64,000 bases of DNA from Paracoccus homiensis (lineage in GTDB: Bacteria; Pseudomonadota; Alphaproteobacteria; Rhodobacterales; Rhodobacteraceae): positions 1 through 64,000 of the forward strand of contig NZ_FOHO01000013.1 of assembly GCF_900111675.1 (NCBI RefSeq). The letters run 5' to 3'. The notes under the pieces were generated by a model. It was not told the origin of the DNA and made no database searches. It saw only the letters and a program-made list of their open reading frames with translations. The translations under genes and the position numbers were made by a program. The first letter of the stretch is position 1. The number at the start of each line of letters is the position of its first letter. Below are positions 8,836 through 15,755 of this stretch, one piece after another.

Positions 8836-9123
8836 ATGTATGCCGTGACCGTCACCTTCACCATCGCGCCGGACCGGATGCAGGATTTCCTGCCGCTGAT
8901 GCTGGCGAATGCCGAAACCTCGCTGGCGGACGAGCCGGGCTGCCGCCAATTCGACGTCTGCACCGATCCGGACCTGCCGGATCAGCTGTTCCTGTACGAG
9001 ATCTATGACGACCGGGCGGCCTTCGACGCGCATCTGCAATCGGATCACTTCCGCAGCTTCGATGCGCAGGTCGCGGACATGATCGCGGACAAGGCCGTCC
9101 GCTGCTGGGCCGAGGTCCGCTGA
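8836..9123 (+). CDS. Antibiotic-biosynthesis-monooxygenase (ABM) domain protein
   Basis: This 95-residue protein has one ABM (YgiN-like, dimeric alpha/beta barrel) domain. It shows the family's opening VTFTIAPDRMQDFLPLM, the central EPGCRQFDVCTD and the closing YDDRAAFDAHLQSDHF. Relatives include quinol monooxygenases and proteins of unknown role. It sits one base after tctA and overlaps the next gene by one base, so it is co-translated with the transporter and the hydrolase. In such catabolic operons a sugar-isomerising or oxygenating role has been suggested for this fold, but no activity can be claimed here. Confidence 0.82.
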   Translation: MYAVTVTFTIAPDRMQDFLPLMLANAETSLADEPGCRQFDVCTDPDLPDQLFLYEIYDDRAAFDAHLQSDHFRSFDAQVADMIADKAVRCWAEVR

Positions 9124-9920
9124 TGCAGCCGTGGGAGGTTCACGCCGTCAAATATGCCGACCGCAACGCGCGGACCCGGCGCGACAGCTTCGTCTTTGAC
9201 GACAACCACGATGCGCCCCATGCGATGGATTATTTCATCTGGGTGCTGCGGCAGGGCGATCGGGTGATCCTGGTCGATACCGGCTATGACGATGCCGAGG
9301 CCGCCGCCCGTGGTCGCCCGATTCGCATGGACCCGCGCACCGCGCTTGCGCCCCTGGGGATCATCCCCGAGGCTGTGCGCGATGTCGTCGTCACGCATCT
9401 TCATTACGATCACGCGGGCGGGCTGCACCTGTTCCCGAATGCGACCCTGCACATGCAGGCGGCGGAAATGGCCTTCGCGACCGGGCCCTGCATGTGCCAC
9501 GACCACATGCGCGCGCCCTTCACCGCCGGCCATGTCTGCGAGGCCGTGCGCAGGCTCTATTCCGGGCAGGTGGTCTTTCACGAGGGCGACGCGGAACTGG
9601 CGCCGGGCGTCAGCCTGCACCGCATCGGCGGTCACAGCCGGGGCCTTCAGGCGGTGCGGGTGCTGACCGGCGCGGGATGGATGGTCCTGGCCTCGGACGC
9701 CGCGCATTACTATGAAAACGTCCTTGCGCGGAAACCCTTTCCCATCGTCGTCGATCTTCAGGACATGCTGGACGGCTTCGACCGCCTGCTGCATCTGGCC
9801 GACCGACCCGAGCTGATCATTCCGGGTCACGACCCGCTGGTGCGCCAGTGTTTTCAGACCGGTGTCGCCGATCACATTACCCGGCTGGACACCGGCCCGA
9901 TCCGCAAGGTGCCGGGATGA
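9123..9920 (+). CDS. Metallo-beta-lactamase-fold hydrolase, AHL-lactonase-like
   Basis: This 265-residue enzyme has the complete dinuclear zinc motif HLHYDH (His92, His94, Asp96, His97), then further ligands in GGHSRG, SDAAHYYENV and the C-terminal IPGHDP. The arrangement (VDTGYDD before, a downstream Asp and a final His) is that of the lactonase branch (AttM/AiiA-like, N-acyl-homoserine lactonases and gamma-lactonases). It overlaps the genes on both sides (1 and 4 bases). In this operon a metabolic sugar-acid lactonase is more likely than quorum quenching. The operon also encodes a Gfo/Idh/MocA dehydrogenase that could produce a lactone. Fold assignment is firm, substrate is inference. Confidence 0.85.
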   Translation: MQPWEVHAVKYADRNARTRRDSFVFDDNHDAPHAMDYFIWVLRQGDRVILVDTGYDDAEAAARGRPIRMDPRTALAPLGIIPEAVRDVVVTHLHYDHAGGLHLFPNATLHMQAAEMAFATGPCMCHDHMRAPFTAGHVCEAVRRLYSGQVVFHEGDAELAPGVSLHRIGGHSRGLQAVRVLTGAGWMVLASDAAHYYENVLARKPFPIVVDLQDMLDGFDRLLHLADRPELIIPGHDPLVRQCFQTGVADHITRLDTGPIRKVPG

Positions 9921-10561
9921 GCGAACAGGCCAGACTGCGCGAGGATATCTGTCGCATCGCGAAATCCATGTTCGACCGTGGGCTGACCTGCGGGGCCTCG
10001 GGGAACATTTCGGCGCGGCTGTCGGATGGCACGGTGCTGATGACGCCCACCGGCAGCTCGATGGGGTTTCTGGACCCGGCGCGGATCAGCCATCTGGATG
10101 CCGGGATGCGGCATCTGTCGGGCGACCCGCCGACCAAGGAAATTCCGCTGCACAGCGCCTTCTATGACACCCGCGCGGCAACCGGGGCCGTGGTGCATCT
10201 GCATTCGACGCATTCGGTCGCGCTGTCCATGCTGCCCGATACCGACGACGACAACATGCTGCCCAGCCTGACCCCCTATGCGGTGATGCGGCTGGGCAAG
10301 GTGCAGCGGCTGCCCTTCTTTCTGCCGGGGGATCCGGCGATGGGCGATGCGGTACGGGGGCTGGCGGGGCGACGGTCCGCGGTGGTTCTGGCCAATCACG
10401 GCCCTGTCGTTGCGGGCAAGGATCTGTGGGCGGCCAGCTTTGCCATCGAAGAGCTGGAAGAAACCGCCCGGCTGACACTGCTGACACGCGGGGCAGGGGC
10501 AATCGGGCTGACGACGGCGCAGATCGACGCCCTGGTCAGGAAATTCGACATCGAGTGGTAA
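9917..10561 (+). CDS. otnC: 3-oxo-tetronate 4-phosphate decarboxylase (class II aldolase family)
   Basis: This 214-residue cytoplasmic class II aldolase/adducin-fold enzyme is closely similar in layout to OtnC, which decarboxylates 3-oxo-tetronate 4-phosphate to dihydroxyacetone phosphate. Zinc ligands are visible in VVHLHSTHS and LANHGPVV, the catalytic acid in TKEIPLH, and the phosphate-binding loop in TCGASGNIS and TPTGSSMG. The ATG overlaps the stop of the upstream hydrolase by four bases. otnK, the kinase that makes its substrate, is two genes downstream, which strongly supports this specific function over a generic fuculose-phosphate aldolase. Confidence 0.88.
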   Translation: MSEQARLREDICRIAKSMFDRGLTCGASGNISARLSDGTVLMTPTGSSMGFLDPARISHLDAGMRHLSGDPPTKEIPLHSAFYDTRAATGAVVHLHSTHSVALSMLPDTDDDNMLPSLTPYAVMRLGKVQRLPFFLPGDPAMGDAVRGLAGRRSAVVLANHGPVVAGKDLWAASFAIEELEETARLTLLTRGAGAIGLTTAQIDALVRKFDIEW

Positions 10562-10577
10562 GGAAAAGGACGCGCGG

Positions 10578-11696
10578 ATGACTTCTGCTGCACGCATTGC
10601 GCTGATCAAGGGCGACGGGATCGGCATCGACGTGGCCGAGGCTGCGATGGAAGCGGCCCGGACCGCCTGTCGTCACGTCGGTGCGCCCGCGCTGGAACTG
10701 GATGAAATCCAGGCCGGTGCCGGATATTTCGAACGCACCGGACAGGATATCGAACCGGGCGGCGAGGAACGTGCCGGGCGCGCGGATGCGATCTTTCTGG
10801 GCGCGATCGGCCTGCCCGCCATCCGCCATGCCGACGGGACCGAAATCTCGCCGCATCTGCGCCTGCGCGACCGATACGGGCTTTATGCAGGGATCAGGCC
10901 CGTGCGCGCCTATCCCAACGCGCCGCAGCGTCTGGCCGATCCCCGTGCCGCGGGGCTGGACCTGATCATCCTGCGCGAAAGCACCGAGGGCCTGTTCTAT
11001 TCCGCCGCCGCGCATGGGCGTGCGCAGGTCATCGGTGATGACGAGGTGCGCGAAACCCTGCGGATCACGCGGGCCACGACCGAGAAGCTGCATCGTTTCG
11101 CCTTTCGGCTGGCCGAAAAACGGCGCCAGCGGGGCAAGCGGGCGCGGCTGACCTGTGTGGACAAGGCCAATGTGTTCACCTCGATGGCGTTCTTTCGCAA
11201 GATCTTTGACGAGGTGGCGGCGGATCATCCCCAGACGCAGATCGGCTATAATTATGTCGATGCGCAGGCGCTGGATCTGGTGCGCAGACCGTGGGAATTC
11301 GACATCCTGGTGATGGAGAACATGTTCGGCGATATCCTTTCGGACCTCGCGGGCGGGCTGGTCGGCGGCATGGGCATGGCCGCCTGCGCCGAGATCGGCG
11401 ACACGACCGGCCTGTTCCAGCCCGCCCATGGCAGCGCCCCCGACATCATGGGGCAGGACAAGGCGAACCCGCTGGCGGCGATCCTCAGTGCGGCGCTGAT
11501 GCTGGATTATCTGGCCGAAAAGACCGGCACCGCCACCTATGCCCGCGCCGCGCTTGCGATCGAGGATGCGGTCGAGGCGGGTTTTGCCGCCAATCGGCTG
11601 CGCCCGATGGAATTTGGCGGCGACATGGGCACCTGGGCGGTGACACAGGCCGTGCTGGCGGCGATGCCGGTGACAGCCGCGCAGGATACGCAATGA
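10578..11696 (+). CDS. Isocitrate/isopropylmalate dehydrogenase-family enzyme
   Basis: This 372-residue NAD-dependent dehydrogenase belongs to the beta-hydroxyacid oxidative decarboxylase family (isopropylmalate, tartrate and D-malate dehydrogenases). Visible are IALIKGDGIGIDV at the start, the substrate-loop region with RLRDRYGLYAGIRPVRA, LRESTEGLFYS, the catalytic Lys in VDKANVF, and the metal-binding Asp cluster in NMFGDILSDLAGG with GLFQPAHGSAPD. The length is normal. It stands between otnC and otnK. Known L-threonate and D-erythronate pathways use LtnD/DenD plus an isomerase instead. Oxidation of the C3 hydroxyl of a tetronate, which is beta to the carboxylate, would give 3-oxo-tetronate directly; this is a hypothesis. 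Leucine biosynthesis is unlikely because leuC and leuD are absent. Confidence 0.82.
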   Translation: MTSAARIALIKGDGIGIDVAEAAMEAARTACRHVGAPALELDEIQAGAGYFERTGQDIEPGGEERAGRADAIFLGAIGLPAIRHADGTEISPHLRLRDRYGLYAGIRPVRAYPNAPQRLADPRAAGLDLIILRESTEGLFYSAAAHGRAQVIGDDEVRETLRITRATTEKLHRFAFRLAEKRRQRGKRARLTCVDKANVFTSMAFFRKIFDEVAADHPQTQIGYNYVDAQALDLVRRPWEFDILVMENMFGDILSDLAGGLVGGMGMAACAEIGDTTGLFQPAHGSAPDIMGQDKANPLAAILSAALMLDYLAEKTGTATYARAALAIEDAVEAGFAANRLRPMEFGGDMGTWAVTQAVLAAMPVTAAQDTQ

Positions 11697-11724
11697 TCCG
11701 GCGGCATTCGGGAAAGGACAGCTG

Positions 11725-12990
11725 ATGGCGGTGCTTCTGGGGGCGATTGCCGATGACTTCACCGGCGCGACCGATCTGGCGAATACGCTGGTTCAGAACG
11801 GGATGCGTGTGGCTCAGGTCATTGGTGTGCCCGACGCGCAGACCCGGATCGGTCAGGCCGATGCCGTGGTGATCGCCCTGAAATCGCGCACCGCCCCGGT
11901 CGCGCAGGCGGTGTCGCAATCGCTTTCGGCACTGGAATGGTTGCAGGAGCGCGGGGCACGGCAGATCCTGTTCAAATATTGCTCGACCTTCGATTCGACG
12001 TCCAAGGGCAATATCGGTCCCGTCGCGGATGCGCTGCGGGCGCGGATCGACAGTGATTTCGCGCTGATCTGCCCGGCCTTTCCGGCCAACGGGCGCACGA
12101 TCTATCAGGGGCATCTGTTCGTCGGTCAGCAATTGTTGTCCGACAGTCCGATGAAGGACCATCCTTTGACACCGATGCGCGATGCCAGCCTGCCGCGCCT
12201 GATGCAGGCCCAGTCGCACGCCAAGGTCGGCTTGATCCCGCATGAGGTCGTCCGCGCGGGTGCCGAGGGCATCGCGCAACGGATCGAGGCGTTGCGCGCC
12301 GCGGGTGTGGGGTTCGGTGTCGCAGATGCGATTTCCGACGACGACCTGCGCGCGCTTGGCGCGGCCATTGCGGATCATCGGTTGATTACGGGCGGGTCGG
12401 GCATCGCGATGGGCCTGCCCGACAATTTCCGCAAGGCGGGCCTGCTGGGTCCGGCGCAGCCGCCAGTCGCCACACAGGCGACCGGCCGCGCCGTCGTGCT
12501 GGCCGGCAGCTGTTCCGAGGCGACACGGCGCCAGATCGCCTTTGCCGCCCAGATCTGGCCTATCCGCAAGCTTGATGTGGATCGCATCGCCGCGGGCCAT
12601 GATGTGGTCGCGGAAACCCGCGACTGGGTAACGGCGCAACCCGCGCATCTTCCGGTTCTGATCCATGGGTCCGCCGACCCCAAAGAGGTGCGCCAGACCC
12701 AGCGCCGCCATGGCAAGGCCGCCGCTGGCGAGATGGTCGAAAGAACCTTGGGCGATCTGGCCGTGGCATTGCGCAGGCAGGGGTTCCGGCGGTTTGTCGT
12801 CGCGGGCGGCGAAACCTCGGGCGCGGTCGTCTCGGCGCTGGGGATAAAGGCGCTGCGTATCGGTCCCGAAATCGCCCCCGGCGTCCCTTGGACCGAAACA
12901 TTTGATCGCGACAGGCTTGCACTTGCATTGAAGTCAGGAAATTTCGGTCAGGACGATTTCTTCAGCCGCGCCTTTTCGCAAGGCAGGTAG
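11725..12990 (+). CDS. otnK: 3-oxo-tetronate kinase (DUF1537 family)
   Basis: This 421-residue ATP-dependent four-carbon acid sugar kinase has the two domains of the DUF1537 family. The N-terminal substrate domain carries GAIADDFTGATDLAN and FKYCSTFDSTSKGNIGP, a hallmark of OtnK. The C-terminal nucleotide domain carries VLAGSCSEATRRQ and VAGGETSGAVVSALG. It phosphorylates 3-oxo-tetronate at O4, producing the OtnC substrate. It is the last gene of the operon, 28 bases after the dehydrogenase. Other DUF1537 kinases act on related acids, so a close analogue as substrate is possible, but co-occurrence with otnC favours the named reaction. Confidence 0.9.
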   Translation: MAVLLGAIADDFTGATDLANTLVQNGMRVAQVIGVPDAQTRIGQADAVVIALKSRTAPVAQAVSQSLSALEWLQERGARQILFKYCSTFDSTSKGNIGPVADALRARIDSDFALICPAFPANGRTIYQGHLFVGQQLLSDSPMKDHPLTPMRDASLPRLMQAQSHAKVGLIPHEVVRAGAEGIAQRIEALRAAGVGFGVADAISDDDLRALGAAIADHRLITGGSGIAMGLPDNFRKAGLLGPAQPPVATQATGRAVVLAGSCSEATRRQIAFAAQIWPIRKLDVDRIAAGHDVVAETRDWVTAQPAHLPVLIHGSADPKEVRQTQRRHGKAAAGEMVERTLGDLAVALRRQGFRRFVVAGGETSGAVVSALGIKALRIGPEIAPGVPWTETFDRDRLALALKSGNFGQDDFFSRAFSQGR

Positions 12991-13335
12991 TGGAAGGCGA
13001 CACTGAACTTGAGCCTGCCGTATCGCGGTGAACCCTGCCGATCGGTGGATGTGCGCTACAACGCCAGGCCGGTCCCGCGGCCGCCGCAGCTATCTGGCCA
13101 ATGAATTCTTGTGGATGACTGAGGCCTGGGCACAAGACGACAGCTATCAGACCGGGGATCTGGCTGATCTGGTGCAGTCGGTCATCGGCACTGACGGGAC
13201 CGCCGATGGTGCCCTTGGCTTTCTGAACGAAGGGGGTGGCAGCTGCGTCGCCTATCCTTCGATACAGGTGGCGCGGCGCCGGAACTGGTCATCAACCGGA
13301 AAGATGGGCCGGCCGGTACTGCCCAAGGGCAGCAC
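12991..13335. other. Gene-poor stretch after otnK
   Basis: No convincing gene is seen. An open frame at 13028-13345 (+) lacks a ribosome binding site, has a low-complexity arginine-rich start and matches no family I recognise. The short frame before it ends in a stop near 13103. The stretch may hold decayed coding sequence, but I cannot name a parent. No clear terminator for the otn operon was found. Confidence 0.4.
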
Positions 13336-13533
13336 TCAACTATAAGCGTCTGCGCGCTGGCGAAGAGGCTTGGGTTGAGCGATGGTCGCGACGGGGCGCT
13401 GCTGATCCAGTCGTTCCTGAAGATCGCGATAGGCGGCGTTATGCGAATATGCTGCCAGCGCCGCTTCGATCAGTTTGCAGTCTTCGGCGGTGACGTAGAT
13501 CCGAAAAGGGGCGTTATTCGATGAAATGCTCAT
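13336..13533 (-). CDS. Small protein of unknown function
   Basis: This possible 65-residue soluble protein starts at an ATG at 13533 with AAGG about seven bases before it. A TTG at 13551 could extend it. It is polar with a short predicted amphipathic helix (AEDCKLIEAALAAYSHNAAY) and a basic tail, and has one Cys. I do not recognise a family. It is isolated between the otn operon and the leftward uronate locus, so context gives no role. The ribosome binding site and protein-like composition argue that it is real, but it could be spurious. Confidence 0.4.
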   Translation of the reverse strand: MSISSNNAPFRIYVTAEDCKLIEAALAAYSHNAAYRDLQERLDQQRPVATIAQPKPLRQRADAYS

Positions 13534-13614
13534 TGGAATTACCTTCAACAACCTTAAGATGAAGGTACCCGCTGACGGCCCCGGATGATACTAATCTTTC
13601 GTATAGTCAGGCGA

Positions 13615-14706
13615 TCATCCGGGTGCCTGTTTGGCGCATTTTGGTCGGTGCCGATCTGGCTGTTCCGGCGCGGTTTCGGCCCCGGACGGATGTGATCCTC
13701 CTGCCGCAACTGCGATCATCTGCGCCTGAATCGCCAGTTCGCAGACGCGGAAGGTCCGCGATTGGGCGCAGGCGCTTTCTGTGCGGCTGACGATATCGGC
13801 CAGAAGATTTCCGAAATAGGGCAGCGGATAGCCCGAGCAGTCGATATGCCTGCACTCGTCGCGATTGGTCAGATACAGGTGGTCCGTGCCCGGCCGCCCT
13901 GCGACATCGACATATTTGCGCAGCTCGATGGTGCCTTCGGTGCCGCAGATGAACAACCTGCCATCGCCCCATGTGGGCAGCGCGTCGGCGGTGTACCAAT
14001 CCACGCGAATGAACCCCTGCGCCGGACCCGCGCGCAGGGCCAGCGTGCCGTAATCCTGAAAACCCGGATGGGCCGGATTCGCGTGATTGCCGACGGTGGC
14101 CAAGGTGATCTCGGCATCGTCCTGCCCGGTGAAATGCAGGAACTGATCGATCTGATGCGACGCGATATCGGTCAGGATGCCGCCATAGCGCGCCGCATCG
14201 AAGAACCAGTCGGGGCGCGTATGCGCATTCAGGCGGTGCGGTCCAAGGCCGGTGGTGTGGATGACCGTGCCGATGGCGCCCGCCCTGACCAGTTCGGTCG
14301 CGGCGGTGACGGCAGGAACCTCGAACCGTTCCGAGAAATTGACCGACCAGATGCGGCCCGTCCGGGCCACCGCGTCACGCAGGCGGCACAGCTCGTCCAG
14401 CGTGATGCAGCCGGGCTTGTCGACCATCACGTCCTTGCCCGCCTGCATGGCCTGGATCGCCAGATCGGCGCGTTGGTCGGGGGGGCAGGCGATCAGCACC
14501 AGCGCGATAGCGGGATCGTTCAGGATCTGGTCAAGCTGCGTCACGCGCGGGACATCGGGAAAGCGCCTGGTAAAGCCCGCGACGGGCTGGGGGTCGCCCT
14601 CGGTCCACCAGGCGGCCAGTTCCGCGCCCGCGTCGATCATGCCTTGCGACATGCCATAGATGTGTCGGTGATCCAGCCCAAGGGCGGCAAAGCGCAGGGG
14701 GGTCAT
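13615..14706 (-). CDS. Gfo/Idh/MocA-family oxidoreductase
   Basis: This 363-residue sugar dehydrogenase-type protein has an N-terminal Rossmann domain and a C-terminal GFO_IDH_MocA domain. The nucleotide loop is unusual (FAALGLDHRHIYGMSQG, giving G-x-D-H rather than the normal G-x-G-x-x-G). Lys in VDKPG replaces the EKP motif with DKP. The active-site His is in DIASHQIDQFLHF. Its start overlaps the stop of the next dehydrogenase gene upstream by four bases (ATGA), so the two are translationally coupled and probably act on successive or paired substrates. It is the last gene of the TRAP-transporter operon. Substrate unknown; the uronate-type neighbours suggest a sugar acid or lactone. Confidence 0.85.
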   Translation of the reverse strand: MTPLRFAALGLDHRHIYGMSQGMIDAGAELAAWWTEGDPQPVAGFTRRFPDVPRVTQLDQILNDPAIALVLIACPPDQRADLAIQAMQAGKDVMVDKPGCITLDELCRLRDAVARTGRIWSVNFSERFEVPAVTAATELVRAGAIGTVIHTTGLGPHRLNAHTRPDWFFDAARYGGILTDIASHQIDQFLHFTGQDDAEITLATVGNHANPAHPGFQDYGTLALRAGPAQGFIRVDWYTADALPTWGDGRLFICGTEGTIELRKYVDVAGRPGTDHLYLTNRDECRHIDCSGYPLPYFGNLLADIVSRTESACAQSRTFRVCELAIQAQMIAVAAGGSHPSGAETAPEQPDRHRPKCAKQAPG

Positions 14707-15743
14707 GGTGTCTCCTCGACATTGACGATGCAGCCCGTCGCGGCCGAGCGGGTCATGGCGTCGATCAGGCGGTGGACGCGCAGGCCCTCGTGGCCAGTGA
14801 TGCAGGGCGGGCGGCGGTCGCGGATGGATTGCGCGAAATCATGGATCAGGTCGCGGTGCCAGTCGCAGGGAAAGGCCATCGGATCGGACCCGCCGCCCGT
14901 GCCCGAAACATCGCCGACCGTTTCACTGCGACCGTCGCGCCAGTGCACGTCCAGCCTGCCGCCGGTCAGGACGGCTGTGCCAAAGGTGCCGTCGATGACC
15001 AGGCGTTCCTGTTCGCCGGGAAAGGTGGCGGTGGTGGCGACGATCGACCCCACCGCGCCATTGTCGAAGGTGACGCCCGCGGTGGCGAAATCCTCGGCCT
15101 CCAGTCGGTGCATACGGGTGGTGGCGGCCAGGGCCTGCACCGATCTGGCGGGGCCGGTCAGGCTTAGCATCAGGTCCAGCACATGGATCGCCTGCGAGAT
15201 CAGGACCCCACCGCCGTCACGATCATAGCTGCCCCGCCCCGGCACGTCATAATAGGCCTGATCGCGCCACCACGGGATTTCGGCCCGGATCAGGGCCAGT
15301 TCGCCCAGTTGACCGCCATCGACCAGCTGCCGCAGCCGCCGCGCCCCCTGTCGCATCCGGTGCTGAAACACGATGCCAAGCGTGACCTGCCGATCCGCGC
15401 ATTCCTTGACAAGATCGCCGGCGGCGACCAGCGTCCGTTCGATCGGTTTTTCCATCAGGATATGCTTGCCCGCCGCGGCCATGACCGCCACGATCCGTGC
15501 GCGCTGGTTGGGTGGCGTCGCGATGATGACGCCATCGGTCGCGGGATCGTCGGCGATGGCCTGAAGGCTGTCGAAAACCGGAAAGCCGAACGTATCGCGG
15601 ACCGCCTCGGCCTTGGCGCGGGTGCGGTTGAACACGCCCGAGACATTCACCTTGCCGCGCAATTCCTCAAGCGCCTCCAGATGGGGTTTGGTGGCCATGC
15701 CAAGGCCGATGACGGCAAGCGTCGCGATTGGTGCGTCAGACAT
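14703..15743 (-). CDS. Gfo/Idh/MocA-family oxidoreductase
   Basis: This 346-residue protein is an NAD(P)-dependent sugar dehydrogenase of the Gfo/Idh/MocA family. The nucleotide loop is VIGLGMATKPH, the catalytic Lys lies in MEKPIERTL, and the substrate domain contains DGGGVLISQAIHVLDLM with the conserved His. AGGGA precedes the ATG. It follows the TRAP permease gene by 12 bases and overlaps the next dehydrogenase gene by four bases. Two different members of the family in tandem beside a TRAP transporter point to stepwise oxidation or epimerisation of an imported sugar acid. No specific reaction can be assigned. Confidence 0.87.
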   Translation of the reverse strand: MSDAPIATLAVIGLGMATKPHLEALEELRGKVNVSGVFNRTRAKAEAVRDTFGFPVFDSLQAIADDPATDGVIIATPPNQRARIVAVMAAAGKHILMEKPIERTLVAAGDLVKECADRQVTLGIVFQHRMRQGARRLRQLVDGGQLGELALIRAEIPWWRDQAYYDVPGRGSYDRDGGGVLISQAIHVLDLMLSLTGPARSVQALAATTRMHRLEAEDFATAGVTFDNGAVGSIVATTATFPGEQERLVIDGTFGTAVLTGGRLDVHWRDGRSETVGDVSGTGGGSDPMAFPCDWHRDLIHDFAQSIRDRRPPCITGHEGLRVHRLIDAMTRSAATGCIVNVEETP

Positions 15744-15755
15744 TTCTTGCTTTCC

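Noticed and set aside
9123..9920. Quorum-quenching AHL lactonase
   Set aside because: The fold and motif fit, but the gene is coupled on both sides to transport and sugar-acid genes, so a metabolic lactonase role is more likely. No luxI/luxR genes are present.
10578..11696. leuB (3-isopropylmalate dehydrogenase of leucine synthesis)
   Set aside because: No leuA, leuC or leuD nearby, and the gene is embedded between otnC and otnK; a catabolic beta-hydroxyacid dehydrogenase is more consistent.
13028..13345. Possible 105-residue gene
   Set aside because: It has no ribosome binding site, an Arg-rich low-complexity start and no recognisable domain, and overlaps the end of a better small frame on the other strand. 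Kept only as a note on the gene-poor stretch.
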